A stretch of 64,000 bases of DNA from Chenggangzhangella methanolivorans (GTDB lineage: Bacteria; Pseudomonadota; Alphaproteobacteria; Rhizobiales; Methylopilaceae), in contig NZ_CP081869.1 in NCBI RefSeq assembly GCF_019797865.1, positions 3,187,501 to 3,251,500 on the forward strand, given 5' to 3'. The position numbers and the translations under genes were made by a program. This document shows positions 18,728-27,963 of the stretch, piece by piece. How positions within the stretch are numbered: position 1 is the first letter of the stretch; every line of letters starts with the position of its first letter. The notes under the pieces are model-generated. The model was not told where the DNA came from. It worked only from the letters and a program-made list of their open reading frames with translations, and did not search any database.

Positions 18728-19636
18728 ATGCCGATTGACGACGGCCCGCTGATCGAGCGCGACCAGATCCGCACGCTGCTCGCGATCGCCGAGGCGAACA
18801 GCTTCAGCGCGGCCGCCGCGGCGCTCGGCGTGCGCCAGCCGGCGGTCAGCCAGCAGATCCGGCGGCTCGAGGCGAGGATCGGGCGTCCGGTGTTCCGGCG
18901 GTCCTCGCGCGGCGTCGCGCTCACGCCCGAGGGCGAGGCGATCATGATCTACGTCCGCGCGATGGTGTCGCTGACCGAGGATCTCCGCCGCCATCTGCGC
19001 GGCGGCGCGCGGACGGAGATCATCCGGATCGCGCTCACCGAGGACTTCAGCCGGACGGCGCTGCCCACGGTGCTGTGGCTGTTCGCGCAAGAACATCCGG
19101 AGGTGGAGCTGCGGATCTCCTGCGTCGGGTTCGACCGCAGCGTCTCCGATTTCAGGGAGGGGCGGGTCGACGCCTGCGTGCTGGTGGCCGATCCGCGCAT
19201 TCCCGAGGCGGAGCCGTTGTGGTCGGCGAAGCTCGTCTGGTTCGGGCGCCGCGGCCTTTCTCTGCCGGTCGCCGATCCGGTGCCGCTGATCGTCCCGCCG
19301 GCGGATGCCGGCGTCTCGGGCCCCGGCTTCCTGCGCAACGTCGCGATCGAGACGCTGGCGGCGGCCGGCAGGAGCTGGCGGATCGCGGTCGAGACCTTCA
19401 GCCTCGCCACCGCGGAGAGCGCCTTGCAGGCCGGTCTCGGCGTGCTGCCGCTGCCCCAGGCGCTGAAGCTCGCCCCCGGAGTGGCCGAACTCGCGGCGGG
19501 GCACGGCCTGCCCGAGCCCGCCGACCGGCGCTTCGTCATCATGACCCGCGACGACGCGCCGGGGTCCGTGACGGCCTTCTGCGCGCTCATACGCGCCGCG
19601 GCCGCCATGAGCTTCGAGGTCGACGCCCGGACCTGA
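18728..19636 (+). CDS. LysR-family transcriptional regulator
   Basis: An intact 302-residue LysR protein. The helix-turn-helix lies at residues about 9-67 (TLLAIAEANSFSAAAAALGV, RQPAVSQQIRRLEARIGRPV, FRRSSRGVALTPEGEAIM). The C-terminal effector domain begins near IIRIALTEDFSRTALPTVLW and contains the usual two-lobe pattern (VSDFREGRVDACVLVADPRI; ESALQAGLGVLPLPQALKL). It follows another LysR gene and precedes an alpha/beta-hydrolase gene. Two LysR genes in tandem with little similarity to each other suggests separate regulons rather than duplication. Confidence 0.88.
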   Translation: MPIDDGPLIERDQIRTLLAIAEANSFSAAAAALGVRQPAVSQQIRRLEARIGRPVFRRSSRGVALTPEGEAIMIYVRAMVSLTEDLRRHLRGGARTEIIRIALTEDFSRTALPTVLWLFAQEHPEVELRISCVGFDRSVSDFREGRVDACVLVADPRIPEAEPLWSAKLVWFGRRGLSLPVADPVPLIVPPADAGVSGPGFLRNVAIETLAAAGRSWRIAVETFSLATAESALQAGLGVLPLPQALKLAPGVAELAAGHGLPEPADRRFVIMTRDDAPGSVTAFCALIRAAAAMSFEVDART

Positions 19637-19733
19637 CGGGCGGGCCGAAACTTCTTCAACGGTCGATCGGCTGTGCCATGATGGCGCCGGCGCGCGGGGT
19701 CGCGGCCCGAACGGCGGTGAGTTGGGGGATCGT

Positions 19734-20807
19734 ATGCCGGGGGGCGTGCGCGGACGTCTGATCGCAGGATGGATCGCGGCGCTCGCGGCCGCAGCCGTGC
19801 TCGCCGGCGCGCGGCTCGTTCCGGTGCTCGTCGCCACCACCCGCAAGCCGGACCCTGTCTCGCCGATCTCGTTCGGCGCCGACCGGTCCCACGAGCTCGC
19901 CTTCGCCCGCTACGTCGTCTCGGTTCCGCCCGGCCACAAGCCGGGGGACGTGGAGAGCGCCGGCGGAGACGCGCGCGCGGACGCCGCGAAGAGCTTCGCG
20001 GTGGTGGAGGCGCGCCGGATCGACGAGGCGACCTTCTTCAGGGAGGCGGCGGCGGCCTCGCGCGGCTCGCGGACGGGCGCCACGGGCGTCTTCGTCCACG
20101 GCTACAACTACACCTTCGAGGAGTCGCTCTTCCGTCGCGCGCAGCTCTCCGCCGACTCCCATGTGGCGGGAGCCGCGGTGCTGTTCGCCTGGCCCTCGGC
20201 CGCCTCGCCGACCGGCTATGTGGCCGACCGGGACGCCTCGACCATGTCGCGCGACGGCCTCGCGCGCGTGCTCGACGGCCTTGCGGCCGAACGGACGGGC
20301 CGCGTCATCGTGTTCAGCCACAGCATGGGGTCGAACCTCGTGATGGAGTCGCTGCGCACCTTGAGGCTTTCGGGTCGCGGCCGGACGCTCGACCGGCTCG
20401 ACCAGGTGGTGATGGCGGCCCCCGACATCGACGTCGACCTGTTCGTCGAGCAGCTCGAGGCGGTCGGCCGGCTTAAGAAGCCGCTCGTGGTCATGACCTC
20501 GAAAGACGACGGCGCGCTGTCGCTGTCGAGCGCGCTCGCGGGCGAGCGGCGGCGCGTCGGAAACGCCGACGTCGACGATCCGAGGGTGCAGGCGGGCGCG
20601 CGAAAATACGACGTCAGCGTGATCGACATCTCCGAGGCTCCCAACGCCGGCGGGCTGGGCCACGACCGCTACGCCGCGATGGCGGCTGTCTATCCCAAGC
20701 TGAGGGCGCAGCTCGGCGCGCGCTCGAGCCTCGCCTCGAAGGCCGGGACCTTCCTGTTCGACATGACCCAGGCCTCGATCTCGCCGGCGACGCCTGCGCG
20801 GCGGTGA
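19734..20807 (+). CDS. Alpha/beta hydrolase, DUF900 family
   Basis: A predicted serine hydrolase of 357 residues with an N-terminal membrane anchor or signal (GWIAALAAAAVLAGARLVPV). The DUF900-like core has VFVHGYNYTFEESLFRRAQL, AVLFAWPSAA and the nucleophile elbow VIVFSHSMGSNLVMESLRTL (G/S-H-S-M-G). Acid and His candidates are in SKDDGALSLS and GGLGHDRYAAM. ATG 19734 is preferred because GGGGG precedes it; TTG 19722 is in frame. The protein would act outside the cytoplasm or at the inner-membrane outer face. Substrate unknown. The gene is convergent with the next one, leaving 19 bases between stops. Confidence 0.75.
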   Translation: MPGGVRGRLIAGWIAALAAAAVLAGARLVPVLVATTRKPDPVSPISFGADRSHELAFARYVVSVPPGHKPGDVESAGGDARADAAKSFAVVEARRIDEATFFREAAAASRGSRTGATGVFVHGYNYTFEESLFRRAQLSADSHVAGAAVLFAWPSAASPTGYVADRDASTMSRDGLARVLDGLAAERTGRVIVFSHSMGSNLVMESLRTLRLSGRGRTLDRLDQVVMAAPDIDVDLFVEQLEAVGRLKKPLVVMTSKDDGALSLSSALAGERRRVGNADVDDPRVQAGARKYDVSVIDISEAPNAGGLGHDRYAAMAAVYPKLRAQLGARSSLASKAGTFLFDMTQASISPATPARR

Positions 20808-20826
20808 GGCCTTCGGGTCGAAACCG

Positions 20827-21318
20827 TCAGGCCGCCGAGGGCCGCGTCCTGACCGCAAGCAGCAGCCCGACGAGCAGGATCGCCCGCAAGGCGGTCAGCG
20901 CGAGCAGCAGGCCGAAATTGTCCGGCGCGAAGTCGTCATGCGTGACCGCCTCCCGGATATGGCCGACGATGACGCCGACATAAAAGACGATGGCGTAGAG
21001 CGCGACCGCGCTCTTGAACGGCGGGCTCCGCCAGAAGGACGCGATCGCCACGACCCCGAGCGCGATGTCTGCCACCCCGATCTCGTACTGGAATGGGCTC
21101 GCGCCCCAGCCGATCGCCGCGCGCGCGACCTCGGGAAAGAACACGTGGAACACGCCCGCCCAGAGCGAGTCGATGCCGACCGCGAGCAGCAGCAGCCAGG
21201 CGAGCAGGCGCTCGGCCGTCGAGCCCGGCCCGCGCCGCGCGAGCGCGAGGACGATGGCGGCGACGAACATCAGGAGCGGGACGTTCGAGAGGGCCAGGCG
21301 TATCGCGTCTGCGATCAT
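20827..21318 (-). CDS. Small integral membrane protein, DUF6790-like
   Basis: A 163-residue protein with four to five hydrophobic segments (NVPLLMFVAAIVLALARRGP, LAWLLLLAVGIDSLWAGVFH, QYEIGVADIALGVVAIASFW, AVALYAIVFYVGVIVGHIRE, FGLLLALTALRAILLVGLLL). The pattern of polar residues inside membrane segments (GWGASPFQYEIGVAD) recalls DUF6790/DoxX-like membrane proteins. No catalytic motif is visible. It is transcribed toward the hydrolase gene. The 280-base gap to chaA on its right carries divergent upstream regions but no clear motif. Confidence 0.55.
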   Translation of the reverse strand: MIADAIRLALSNVPLLMFVAAIVLALARRGPGSTAERLLAWLLLLAVGIDSLWAGVFHVFFPEVARAAIGWGASPFQYEIGVADIALGVVAIASFWRSPPFKSAVALYAIVFYVGVIVGHIREAVTHDDFAPDNFGLLLALTALRAILLVGLLLAVRTRPSAA

Positions 21319-21598
21319 CGCGAGTGATCCGGGTTCGGGACCTGTCTGGAGCAGGGATCGGCATCCTGCCGCGGCGCGCGACGGGCGGCCAGAGCGTTTC
21401 TCCCGTATTCCCCGGTCGAGGGCCCAGGATCCGCGATTTTCAGCCTGTCGCGCGCGGCCGAAGCGGCGCGAATGCAACTTGACGTCGCGGCGATGCGCGC
21501 TGGTGACCGGGGCGTAACGTTTCGGTGTTCTCTTCACGGTCGCAGGCGCCCGTGAAGCGCCTTCGAGTTCTCCGGAAAAAGCCAGTCCAGGATCGCCG

Positions 21599-22708
21599 AT
21601 GACCACCCGCGCGCAGTCGGCCATGTTCTACGGGGCGCCGGTCGCCGCCTTGCTCGTCGGCGCGGCGCTGGCGATCTTCGACCTCCATGACGCGGTCCAT
21701 TCGCTGCCGCTGACGATCCTGGTCTACGTCTTCGCCGCCGGGATGCTGTTCTTCACGGTGTTCCTGGTGCTGCACCACGCCGAAAGCGTCGCGCACCGGA
21801 TCGGCGAGCCTTACGGCACGCTGCTGCTGACGGTCGCGGTCACAAGCATCGAGGTCTCGATCATCGTCTCGCTGATGCTGCAGGGGAAGAACAACCCCAC
21901 GCTTGCCCGCGAGTCGGTGTTCTCGACGGTGATGATCGTGACGAGCGGTCTCGTCGGCGCCTGTCTCGTGCTCGGCAGCTGGCGGCACCGCCATCAGGAG
22001 TTCAAGCGCCAGGGCACCAGCGCACTGCTGTCGGTGCTGGCGGCGCTCAGCATTCTTACGCTCGTGCTGCCGAACTACACGCTGACGACCGCGCCCGGCA
22101 CTTTCTCGGCCGCCCAGCTCGGCTTCGTCAGCGTGCTCGCGGTTCTGCTCTACGCCGGTTTCGTGTTCGCGCAGACGATCGGCCACCGCGACGACTTCGT
22201 CGAGGATCTGGTGGCCCGGCCGGAGCACGCCCACCATCCGGCCAGGCAGACCAACATCGTCGTCAGCCTCGTGATGCTGTTCGCCGGCCTGATCGGCGTC
22301 GTGCTGCTCGCCGAACACGTCGCCTCGGGCGTCGAGCACGGGCTCGTCGCGCTCCAGGTCGGCCAGGTGGACGCGATCATCGGCGCGCTGATCGCAGCCC
22401 TGGTGCTGCTTCCCGAGGGCGTCTCGGCCATCCGCGCGGCGTGGCGCAACGAGCTTCAGCGCAGCATCAACATCGCCCTGGGGTCGGCCTGCGCCACCAT
22501 CGGCCTGACGATCCCGACGGTCGCGGTGGTGAGCATGATCGCCGGCCGCGAACTGACGCTCGGGCTCGGGCAGGGCGACTCCGTGCTGTTGTTCCTGACG
22601 CTCGCGGTCAGCGTCATCAGCTTCGGCACCGGGCGCACGATCGTGCTGACCGGCCTCGTCCATCTCGTCGTGTTCGTGGCCTATCTCATGCTGATCGTCG
22701 TGCCGTGA
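21599..22708 (+). CDS. chaA: Calcium/sodium:proton antiporter, ChaA family
   Basis: A 369-residue CaCA-superfamily antiporter with about 11 membrane segments. The two inverted alpha repeats are visible as GEPYGTLLLTVAVTSIEVSI (alpha 1, acidic residue in TSIEV) and ALIAALVLLPEGVSAIRAAW (alpha 2, LLPEG). It exchanges cytoplasmic Ca2+, Na+ or K+ for protons across the inner membrane. The start MTTRAQSAMFYG at 21599 gives the family's usual length. The stop overlaps the GTG of a small lipoprotein gene by four bases, so that gene is probably co-translated. Confidence 0.85.
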   Translation: MTTRAQSAMFYGAPVAALLVGAALAIFDLHDAVHSLPLTILVYVFAAGMLFFTVFLVLHHAESVAHRIGEPYGTLLLTVAVTSIEVSIIVSLMLQGKNNPTLARESVFSTVMIVTSGLVGACLVLGSWRHRHQEFKRQGTSALLSVLAALSILTLVLPNYTLTTAPGTFSAAQLGFVSVLAVLLYAGFVFAQTIGHRDDFVEDLVARPEHAHHPARQTNIVVSLVMLFAGLIGVVLLAEHVASGVEHGLVALQVGQVDAIIGALIAALVLLPEGVSAIRAAWRNELQRSINIALGSACATIGLTIPTVAVVSMIAGRELTLGLGQGDSVLLFLTLAVSVISFGTGRTIVLTGLVHLVVFVAYLMLIVVP

Positions 22709-22932
22709 GGGCCGTGGGAGACGGCGGCCGCCCGGCCTTCGCCCGATCCCGCGCGCCTGCGCGGTCTCGCCTTGCGGCCGTCCTCGCCGTCGCGCTCGGC
22801 GTTCTGTCGCTCTCCGCCTGCGCGAGCGCGCCGCGGGCGCCCGCGCCTGTCGCGCCGGACGAATGCCAAGTCGAGCCGCAGCCGCTCTCCTGCGCCGGAC
22901 GGCCGGATGAGAGCGCTGCGCCGGCTCGGTAG
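22705..22932 (+). CDS. Small lipoprotein
   Basis: A 75-residue ORF starting at GTG 22705, overlapping the chaA stop as GTGA. After a basic N-terminus and a hydrophobic stretch (RLAAVLAVALGVLSLSACAS) there is a lipobox LSAC. The mature part is short, proline-rich, and has three further Cys (DECQVEPQ, LSCAG). No family recognised. A lipid-anchored envelope protein is likely from the lipobox; its role is unknown. Confidence 0.5.
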   Translation: MRAVGDGGRPAFARSRAPARSRLAAVLAVALGVLSLSACASAPRAPAPVAPDECQVEPQPLSCAGRPDESAAPAR

Positions 22933-22959
22933 CCGCCGGCGCCGTTCCCTCGGGTCAGT

Positions 22960-23123
22960 ATAATCTCAAAAACTTATTATTCACGTCTAATAGACCTTTC
23001 GTTGAATCTGAAGAATAATAAGAAATAAATCAGTAGACCTCTTATTTCGACATCCTCATAGTCGCGCCGTCGCGAGAAGTTCCATCGCGGTTTGAAAAAT
23101 AATAAGCAAATCGGAGGTCGCCG
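22960..23123 (+). promoter_or_regulatory. AT-rich leader of xoxF
   Basis: A 160-base stretch that is much richer in A+T than its surroundings. It holds two copies of AATAATAAG (23014-23022 and 23098-23106) and two of TAGACCT (22991-22997 and 23034-23040). The ribosome site CGGAGG at 23112-23117 precedes GTG 23124. A promoter and long 5' untranslated leader for a highly expressed gene is the likeliest reading. Binding factors are not identifiable. Confidence 0.5.
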
Positions 23124-24946
23124 GTGAACCGGTTCAAGACGATCAGCCTGGGATTGGCGTTTGGCGCGAGCGCCGCCGCAGCGGCGATGGCTCCGGCCCT
23201 CGCCAATGACAGCGTTCTCGAAATCACGAAGGATCCCAAGCAGCAGGCGCTGCAGACGGTCGACTACGCGAACACGCGCTTCTCCAAGCTCGACCAGATC
23301 AACGCCAAGAACGTCAAGAAGCTTCAGGTCGCCTGGACCTTCTCGACCGGCGTGCTGCGCGGCCATGAGGGCTCGCCGCTCGTCATCGGCAACATGATGT
23401 ACGTGCACACGCCGTTCCCGAACAACGTGTTCGCGCTGAACCTCGACGACGGCGGCAAGATCGTCTGGAAATACGAGCCGAAGCAGGATCCGACCGTCAT
23501 CCCGGTGATGTGCTGCGACACCGTCAACCGCGGTCTCGCTTACGCCGACAACATGATCATCCTGCACCAGGCCGACACGACGGTCGTCGCGCTCGACGCC
23601 AAGACCGGCCAGAAGAAGTGGTCGGTCGTCAACGGCGACCCGAAGAAGGGCGAGACCAACACTGCGACCGTTCTTCCCGTGAAGGACAAGGTCATCGTCG
23701 GCATCTCGGGCGGCGAGTTCGGCGTCCAGGGGTCGGTCACGGCCTACAACCTCAAGGACGGCTCGAAGGCGTGGCGCGGTTACTCCGTCGGCCCCGACAC
23801 AGACCTTCTGGTCGATCCCGAGAAGACGACCGAGCACGGCAAGCCGATCGGCAAGGACTCGTCGCTGAAGAGCTGGGAAGGCGACCAGTGGAAGATCGGC
23901 GGCGGCACGACCTGGGGCTGGTACTCCTACGACCCGAAGCTCAACCTGATCTATACGGCTCGGGCAACCCCTCGACCTGGAACCCGAAGCAGCGCCCCGG
24001 CGACAACAAGTGGTCGATGACGATCTGGGCCCGCGACCCTGACACGGGCGTCGCCAAGTGGGTCTACCAGATGACGCCCCACGACGAGTGGGACTTCGAC
24101 GGCGTCAACGAGATGATCCTCACGGATCAGAAGATCGACGGCAAGGAGCGCCCGCTTCTCACGCACTTCGATCGTAACGGCTTCGGCTACACGCTCGATC
24201 GCGCGACGGGCGAGCTGCTGGTCGCCGAGAAGTTCGATCCGGTCGTGAACTGGGCCACCAAGGTCGACATGGACAAGTCGTCCAAGACCTACGGCCGCCC
24301 GCTCGTCGTGGCCAAGTACTCGACCGAGCAGAACGGCGAAGACACCAACAGCCAGGGCATCTGCCCGGCGGCGCTCGGCACCAAGGACCAGCAGCCTGCG
24401 GCCTACTCGCCGGAGACCGAGCTGTTCTACGTGCCGACCAACCACGTCTGCATGGACTACGAGCCGTTCCGCGTCTCGTACACCGCCGGTCAGCCTTACG
24501 TCGGCGCGACCCTGTCGATGTACCCGGCCCCGAATTCGCACGGCGGCATGGGCAACTTCATCGCCTGGGACGGCAAGAAGGGTAAGATCGTCTGGTCGAA
24601 CAAGGAGCAGTTCTCGGTGTGGTCGGGCGCTCTCGCGACCGCCGGCGGCATCGTGTTCTACGGCACGCTCGAAGGCTACCTGAAGGCCGTCGACGCCAAG
24701 TCGGGCAAGGAACTCTACAAGTTCAAGACCCCGTCGGGCATCATCGGCAACGTCATGACCTACGAGCACAAGGGCAAGCAGTACGTCGCGGTGCTCTCGG
24801 GCGTCGGCGGCTGGGCGGGCATCGGCCTTGCGGCCGGCCTCACCAACTCCACCGACGGCCTCGGCGCGGTCGGCGGCTATGCGGCCCTGTCGCAGTACAC
24901 CGCTCTCGGCGGCCAGCTCACCGTCTTCACGCTGCCGACGGACTGA
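23124..24946 (+). CDS. xoxF: Lanthanide-dependent PQQ methanol dehydrogenase XoxF
   Basis: A periplasmic quinoprotein that oxidises methanol to formaldehyde (or formate) with PQQ and a lanthanide ion. It begins with a signal peptide ([20 protein letters not shown], cleavage after ALA). Diagnostic features are the adjacent cysteines in [10 protein letters not shown] that form the disulfide by PQQ, and the sequence WDFDGVNE at 24089-24100. There the second Asp (D-x-D) is the extra acidic residue that marks XoxF against MxaF. The beta-propeller is complete to [19 protein letters not shown]. The frame changes near 23955, where NLIY(Y)GSGNP lacks one base; bridged length is about 607 residues, normal. 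No xoxG cytochrome or xoxJ gene adjoins it, and no PQQ genes are in the window. Confidence 0.93.
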
Positions 24947-25025
24947 CGCTTACAGGCGGCGAGCGGCCGGTCCGCTCGCCGCCGCTGCGCCCTGGGGCCG
25001 CTCCATCGTCCCAGGGCCGGAACTT

Positions 25026-25059
25026 GAAAAGGCGGGCTCGTGGAGAGCCCGCCTTTTTG
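25026..25059. terminator. Rho-independent terminator between xoxF and a convergent gene
   Basis: A near-perfect hairpin with arms AAAAGGCGGGCTC and GAGCCCGCCTTTTT around a GTGGA loop. T-runs on both strands allow it to end transcription of xoxF from the left and of the 25106-25823 gene from the right. Confidence 0.85.
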
Positions 25060-25105
25060 CGTCGTCGGTCTTTCGCCCGCGCGCCCTCGCGGTCGGCGCG
25101 AGCGC

Positions 25106-25823
25106 TCAGCGCTCGTCGCCGCCCGATCCCTGGCCGTCCTTGTCCTCGGGGTCGGACGGCCCGAACGTCGGCGCGCCGAGGAAATAGACGCGCTCGAGCT
25201 GGAGCCTGCGGGCGAGATGCTTGGCCTCGCTCATCCAGAACGCATGCTTGTCCGGGCTGACGACGTAGCGCAGGCCGGGCGGCTCGTGCCGGACCTGGCA
25301 GCCGGCGCCGGACTGGACCCACTCCACGACCAGGAAACGTTCGTCCTCGGGAGGCGTCGACGCGCCCTCGAGGTAAACCACGTCGACCGACGCCGAAGCG
25401 TAGCCGACACGCCGCTGCGCCGTATGCCTCATTCGGCCGGACGAGCCTGTTCGTCTCGAGCGTCAGCCCGCAATAGACCGGCGACGCCTTCACGCCCTGG
25501 CACAGCAGCAGCACGTCATGCGCGCCCGCGCCCGTGATCGAGATCGTCCTGGTCCAGCGCTCCTGGCTGACGGTCTCCGGCCCCAGGCGCTGGGCCCCGT
25601 TGTCGATGACCGTGATGGTGGCCGCGCTGTCGGCGTGGCGCATCACGGCCATGCCGCGCGCCGTGATCCGCATCTCCTTGCCGGACGGGGCCTCGAAGGT
25701 GAGCCGATCGAAGGTCTGCCCTTTGACGCCGGCGACGTCAGCCAGAGACGCCGTGCCGAGACAGCATAAGACGGACGTAATAAGAGCAGAGAAAGATGAA
25801 TTCGCTCGCATTGCTGTCTCCAT
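25106..25823 (-). CDS. Exported hypothetical protein
   Basis: Read right to left from Met 25823: an N-terminal signal (FSALITSVLCCLGTASLADV), then a beta-rich region (QTFDRLTFEAPSGKEMRITA, GAHDVLLLCQG, YCGLTLETN). After a frame change near 25430 it continues ASVDVVYLEGASTPPEDERF to GPSDPEDKDGQGSGGDER and the stop at 25106. Bridged length is about 239 residues. The tail is acidic and Gly-rich. No family recognised. It shares a terminator with xoxF, but the convergent arrangement gives no functional link. Confidence 0.5.
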
Positions 25824-26068
25824 ACTCGTGACGAGGATGGATGCCGGGCTGCGCTTCGTCCATTTCATTAATTTTTATTATGGAGCGCCGCGGGTCTCGA
25901 GGCTGCGAGCCAGACCCGCGGCCGCCATGCTGGGCGGATCAGATGGCGATCGGGAGGGCCTCCTCCGGCTGCTCAACCCCCTCGATCGAGACGCGGAAGA
26001 ACGCCTTGCGGCAGTTCCGGGCGTCCAGGCGCGTGCGGCCGACGTGCCCCCCTCGGCCGCCTTTTCAC

Positions 26069-26593
26069 CTATCCGTTGCAGCTCGGGATCGTGCCTTTGC
26101 GGCCGCCCTGGGTCCAGAAGATGCCGCCCCACTGGTAGCCTTCGAGGCCGTTGTACCGGATGCGGAACCACTGGAAGTCGTCGGTCCAGACGCCCGTCTC
26201 TTCGAGAACCTCGATTTCTTCGCCTTCCTGCACGCTGCCGACCTTGGCCGAGGAGCCGGAGGCGCGGCTGCGGATGATCCCGCCGCAGGCGTAGCTGAGG
26301 CCTTCCCCGCGACGCGCCTTGCGACGCTCCTCACGACGTTCCTGCTTTTGCTCCTGCAGCGCCTCGCGCTCCATCTCGATCATGGTCTGAACGTCGCCCT
26401 GACAGCGCGCCGGCACGTCATCCCACATCTTTTCGTTCTGAAAGCATCGCCCAAGCCGCTTGCCGTCACAGATCGCAGAAACGATCTTCTGGCACCGCTC
26501 ATCGAGTTCCTGCGCGCGGGACGCCGGAGCGGTCAGAGCTCCCGCCAGAACGCCGAGCGCCAACGGCGCGCCGAGCCGGATCAACGCGGACAT
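26069..26593 (-). CDS. Exported SH3-like domain protein
   Basis: A 174-residue protein with a signal peptide (LALGVLAGALTAPASRAQ), a Cys-containing helical part (CQKIVSAICDGKRLGRCFQN, then a Glu/Arg-rich coiled segment EREALQEQKQERREERRKAR) and a C-terminal bacterial SH3 domain. That domain starts at GEGLSYACGGIIRSRASGSS and runs through VLEETGVWTDDFQWFRIRYN to GYQWGGIFW. Such domains often bind peptidoglycan or periplasmic partners. It overlaps by a few codons the end of the YARHG gene upstream, making the third gene of a three-gene operon of exported proteins. Confidence 0.7.
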   Translation of the reverse strand: MSALIRLGAPLALGVLAGALTAPASRAQELDERCQKIVSAICDGKRLGRCFQNEKMWDDVPARCQGDVQTMIEMEREALQEQKQERREERRKARRGEGLSYACGGIIRSRASGSSAKVGSVQEGEEIEVLEETGVWTDDFQWFRIRYNGLEGYQWGGIFWTQGGRKGTIPSCNG

Positions 26594-26907
26594 TTGTTTT
26601 CACGCTCCTGTTCTTGAATTTCCGCGACCTTCTTGCGGTCGCCCGCCGACAACGGCACATCTTCAAGTCTTTTGAACTGGCAGCCTTCATTGCCGAAGGC
26701 GCGAATAGCCCGCGTTGTTTTGAAACAATAGCCCGCGTCCTTGTAGACCGCGTTTCGCTCGCCCTCCAGTTCGTCACATGGAAAGTCCGCATATGCAGGC
26801 GCGCTCAAGGACAGAAGCGACGCAAATCCAATTACGCCGAGGCAGAATCTGAGTATTCTTGCATTTTTTGTGATGACGAATCCCCCATGCTCAGTCGCCG
26901 AATTCAT
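26581..26907 (-). CDS. Exported YARHG-domain protein
   Basis: A 108-residue exported protein. The start ATG 26907 overlaps the upstream stop as ATGA. A signal peptide (FCLGVIGFASLLSLSAPAYA) is followed by a single YARHG-like domain (LEGERNAVYKDAGYCFKTTR, AIRAFGNEGCQFKRLEDVPL), the small extracellular domain named for a Tyr-Ala-Arg-His-Gly motif, here degenerate in that motif. YARHG proteins are presumed to act in the periplasm or on the peptidoglycan. It is the middle gene of the 27236-26069 operon. Confidence 0.6.
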   Translation of the reverse strand: MNSATEHGGFVITKNARILRFCLGVIGFASLLSLSAPAYADFPCDELEGERNAVYKDAGYCFKTTRAIRAFGNEGCQFKRLEDVPLSAGDRKKVAEIQEQERENKCPR

Positions 26908-27236
26908 TCGGTGAAGGAAAATGTCTCGATTTGGCAGACGTTGATGTTGCGCTTTATCACCTTCTCTCCGTCGGCGAACACTCCCTGAAAATCGAACTTG
27001 CACTTTCCGCTGCCGTCATCGATGTCGATTTCGATTTTTTCGCCGGGCTCCAGCTCCTGGGAGCCCAGGATGTCCTCTTCCCAATCTTGCGAGCCGGTAT
27101 TTGACGCGTAAAACTCTGTCATGGTCTGAGAGGTTTTGTTGCGAATATTGACTTTGCGATTGGCGGCGTCCGCGGAGCTAAGCGCAAACGCGATCGACAG
27201 CGCAGTGACGACTGCGCATGCAAAATAATTCTTCAT
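26904..27236 (-). CDS. Small exported hypothetical protein
   Basis: A 110-residue protein from ATG 27236: signal peptide (FACAVVTALSIAFALSSADA) then a beta-rich domain VNIRNKTSQTMTEFYASNTG, DILGSQELEPGEKIEIDIDD, CKFDFQGVFADGEKVIKRNI, NVC. This pattern recurs in short secreted proteins of alphaproteobacteria that have no established function. It is the first gene of the three-gene exported-protein operon and is AT-richer than the genes further left. The promoter probably lies just upstream, between 27236 and about 27320. Confidence 0.55.
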   Translation of the reverse strand: MKNYFACAVVTALSIAFALSSADAANRKVNIRNKTSQTMTEFYASNTGSQDWEEDILGSQELEPGEKIEIDIDDGSGKCKFDFQGVFADGEKVIKRNINVCQIETFSFTE

Positions 27237-27771
27237 GAGTGCCCTCAATGCAAAAGATATCGCGCAGTGGTGATGCGGAATTATCTTGATACCGTCAACG
27301 CCCGCCGAAGAAATTGTCGAGCGATAAACGTAATTATGCGTCGGATTTTTATTTGGATCGACTAAGCGCCGATCATATTGGCGGGCCTCGCGACGCTCAC
27401 TGGAGCGATGAGGGGTGCGGCGCCAGAGATGAGCCGGAGGACGCAGCGTAAGCGCCGCCGACACTCAAGTGAGCGATGAGGTGAGGATGTTCGATCCGAA
27501 GTTCGACGGACATGCCCGGCTCGCTTCGGCCACCGACGGCTCTTGGATATTCCGCCGCCGGTCGCGTCGCCACCGAAAGTCAAACATCTTCATGCAAAAC
27601 GTGACTTCGACATTCTTCAAGCGCCGTGTCGGTTCGAAAGTACCGACCGTGTCTGTGAAGCGGCGAGGCGAGACGCGTGACTGGCTGGAGCGGCTCACGC
27701 CGCCGCCGTCCGCGCGCGCTTGTCGGACGTCCGCTGGACGCGGACGCAAAGATGCCAGTTAAGTGATTGAG
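27237..27771. other. Gap without a supported gene, left of attL
   Basis: About 530 bases. Two ORFs of about 95 codons overlap on opposite strands (27469-27762 plus and 27465-27749 minus). Neither has a recognisable domain or signal, and they cannot both be real. The stretch contains a loosely repeated GAGCGATGAG (near 27401 and 27470). It may be an eroded insertion remnant, but I see nothing that proves it. Confidence 0.4.
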
Positions 27772-27822
27772 ATCCCTGGCGCTCCCAAGGGGACTCGAAC
27801 CCCTGTTTTCGCCGTGAGAGGG
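27772..27822. repeat. attL, 51-bp copy of the tRNA-Glu 3' end
   Basis: Identical over 51 bases to 48631-48681. It contains the T-arm, the anticodon-stem 3' side and the acceptor 3' strand of tRNA-Glu but not the 5' half, so it is not a working tRNA gene. The site was left behind by integration. Confidence 0.9.
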
Positions 27823-27840
27823 ACATTTCGGCGTTCTTCA

Positions 27841-27950
27841 GCGTCCACCGCTGTCCACATCAAATGCTGATTTCTGAAGGGGTTCGTATATGCGCGTCCA
27901 CCGTTGTTCACTTATGTTCTCCCGTATATATTGGACACGTGTTGGACACG
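27841..27950. promoter_or_regulatory. Candidate integrase arm-type sites, left end
   Basis: Two imperfect direct repeats GCGTCCACCG(C/T)TGT(C/T)CAC lie at 27841-27858 and 27894-27911. A 20-base unit TTGGACACGTGTTGGACACG lies at 27931-27950. The latter matches 17 of 20 bases at 48582-48601 just inside the right end. Repeats near both ends of an element beside the integrase gene are the expected position of arm-type binding sites. Confidence 0.5.
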
Positions 27951-27963
27951 AAGCGGGGCGCGC

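Noticed and set aside
27465..27762. Overlapping ORFs of about 95 codons on both strands left of attL
   Set aside because: Mutually exclusive, Arg-rich, no domain or start-site support.
27772..27822. Second tRNA-Glu gene
   Set aside because: Only the 3' part from the anticodon stem onward is present; the 5' half and D-arm are absent. It is an att repeat.
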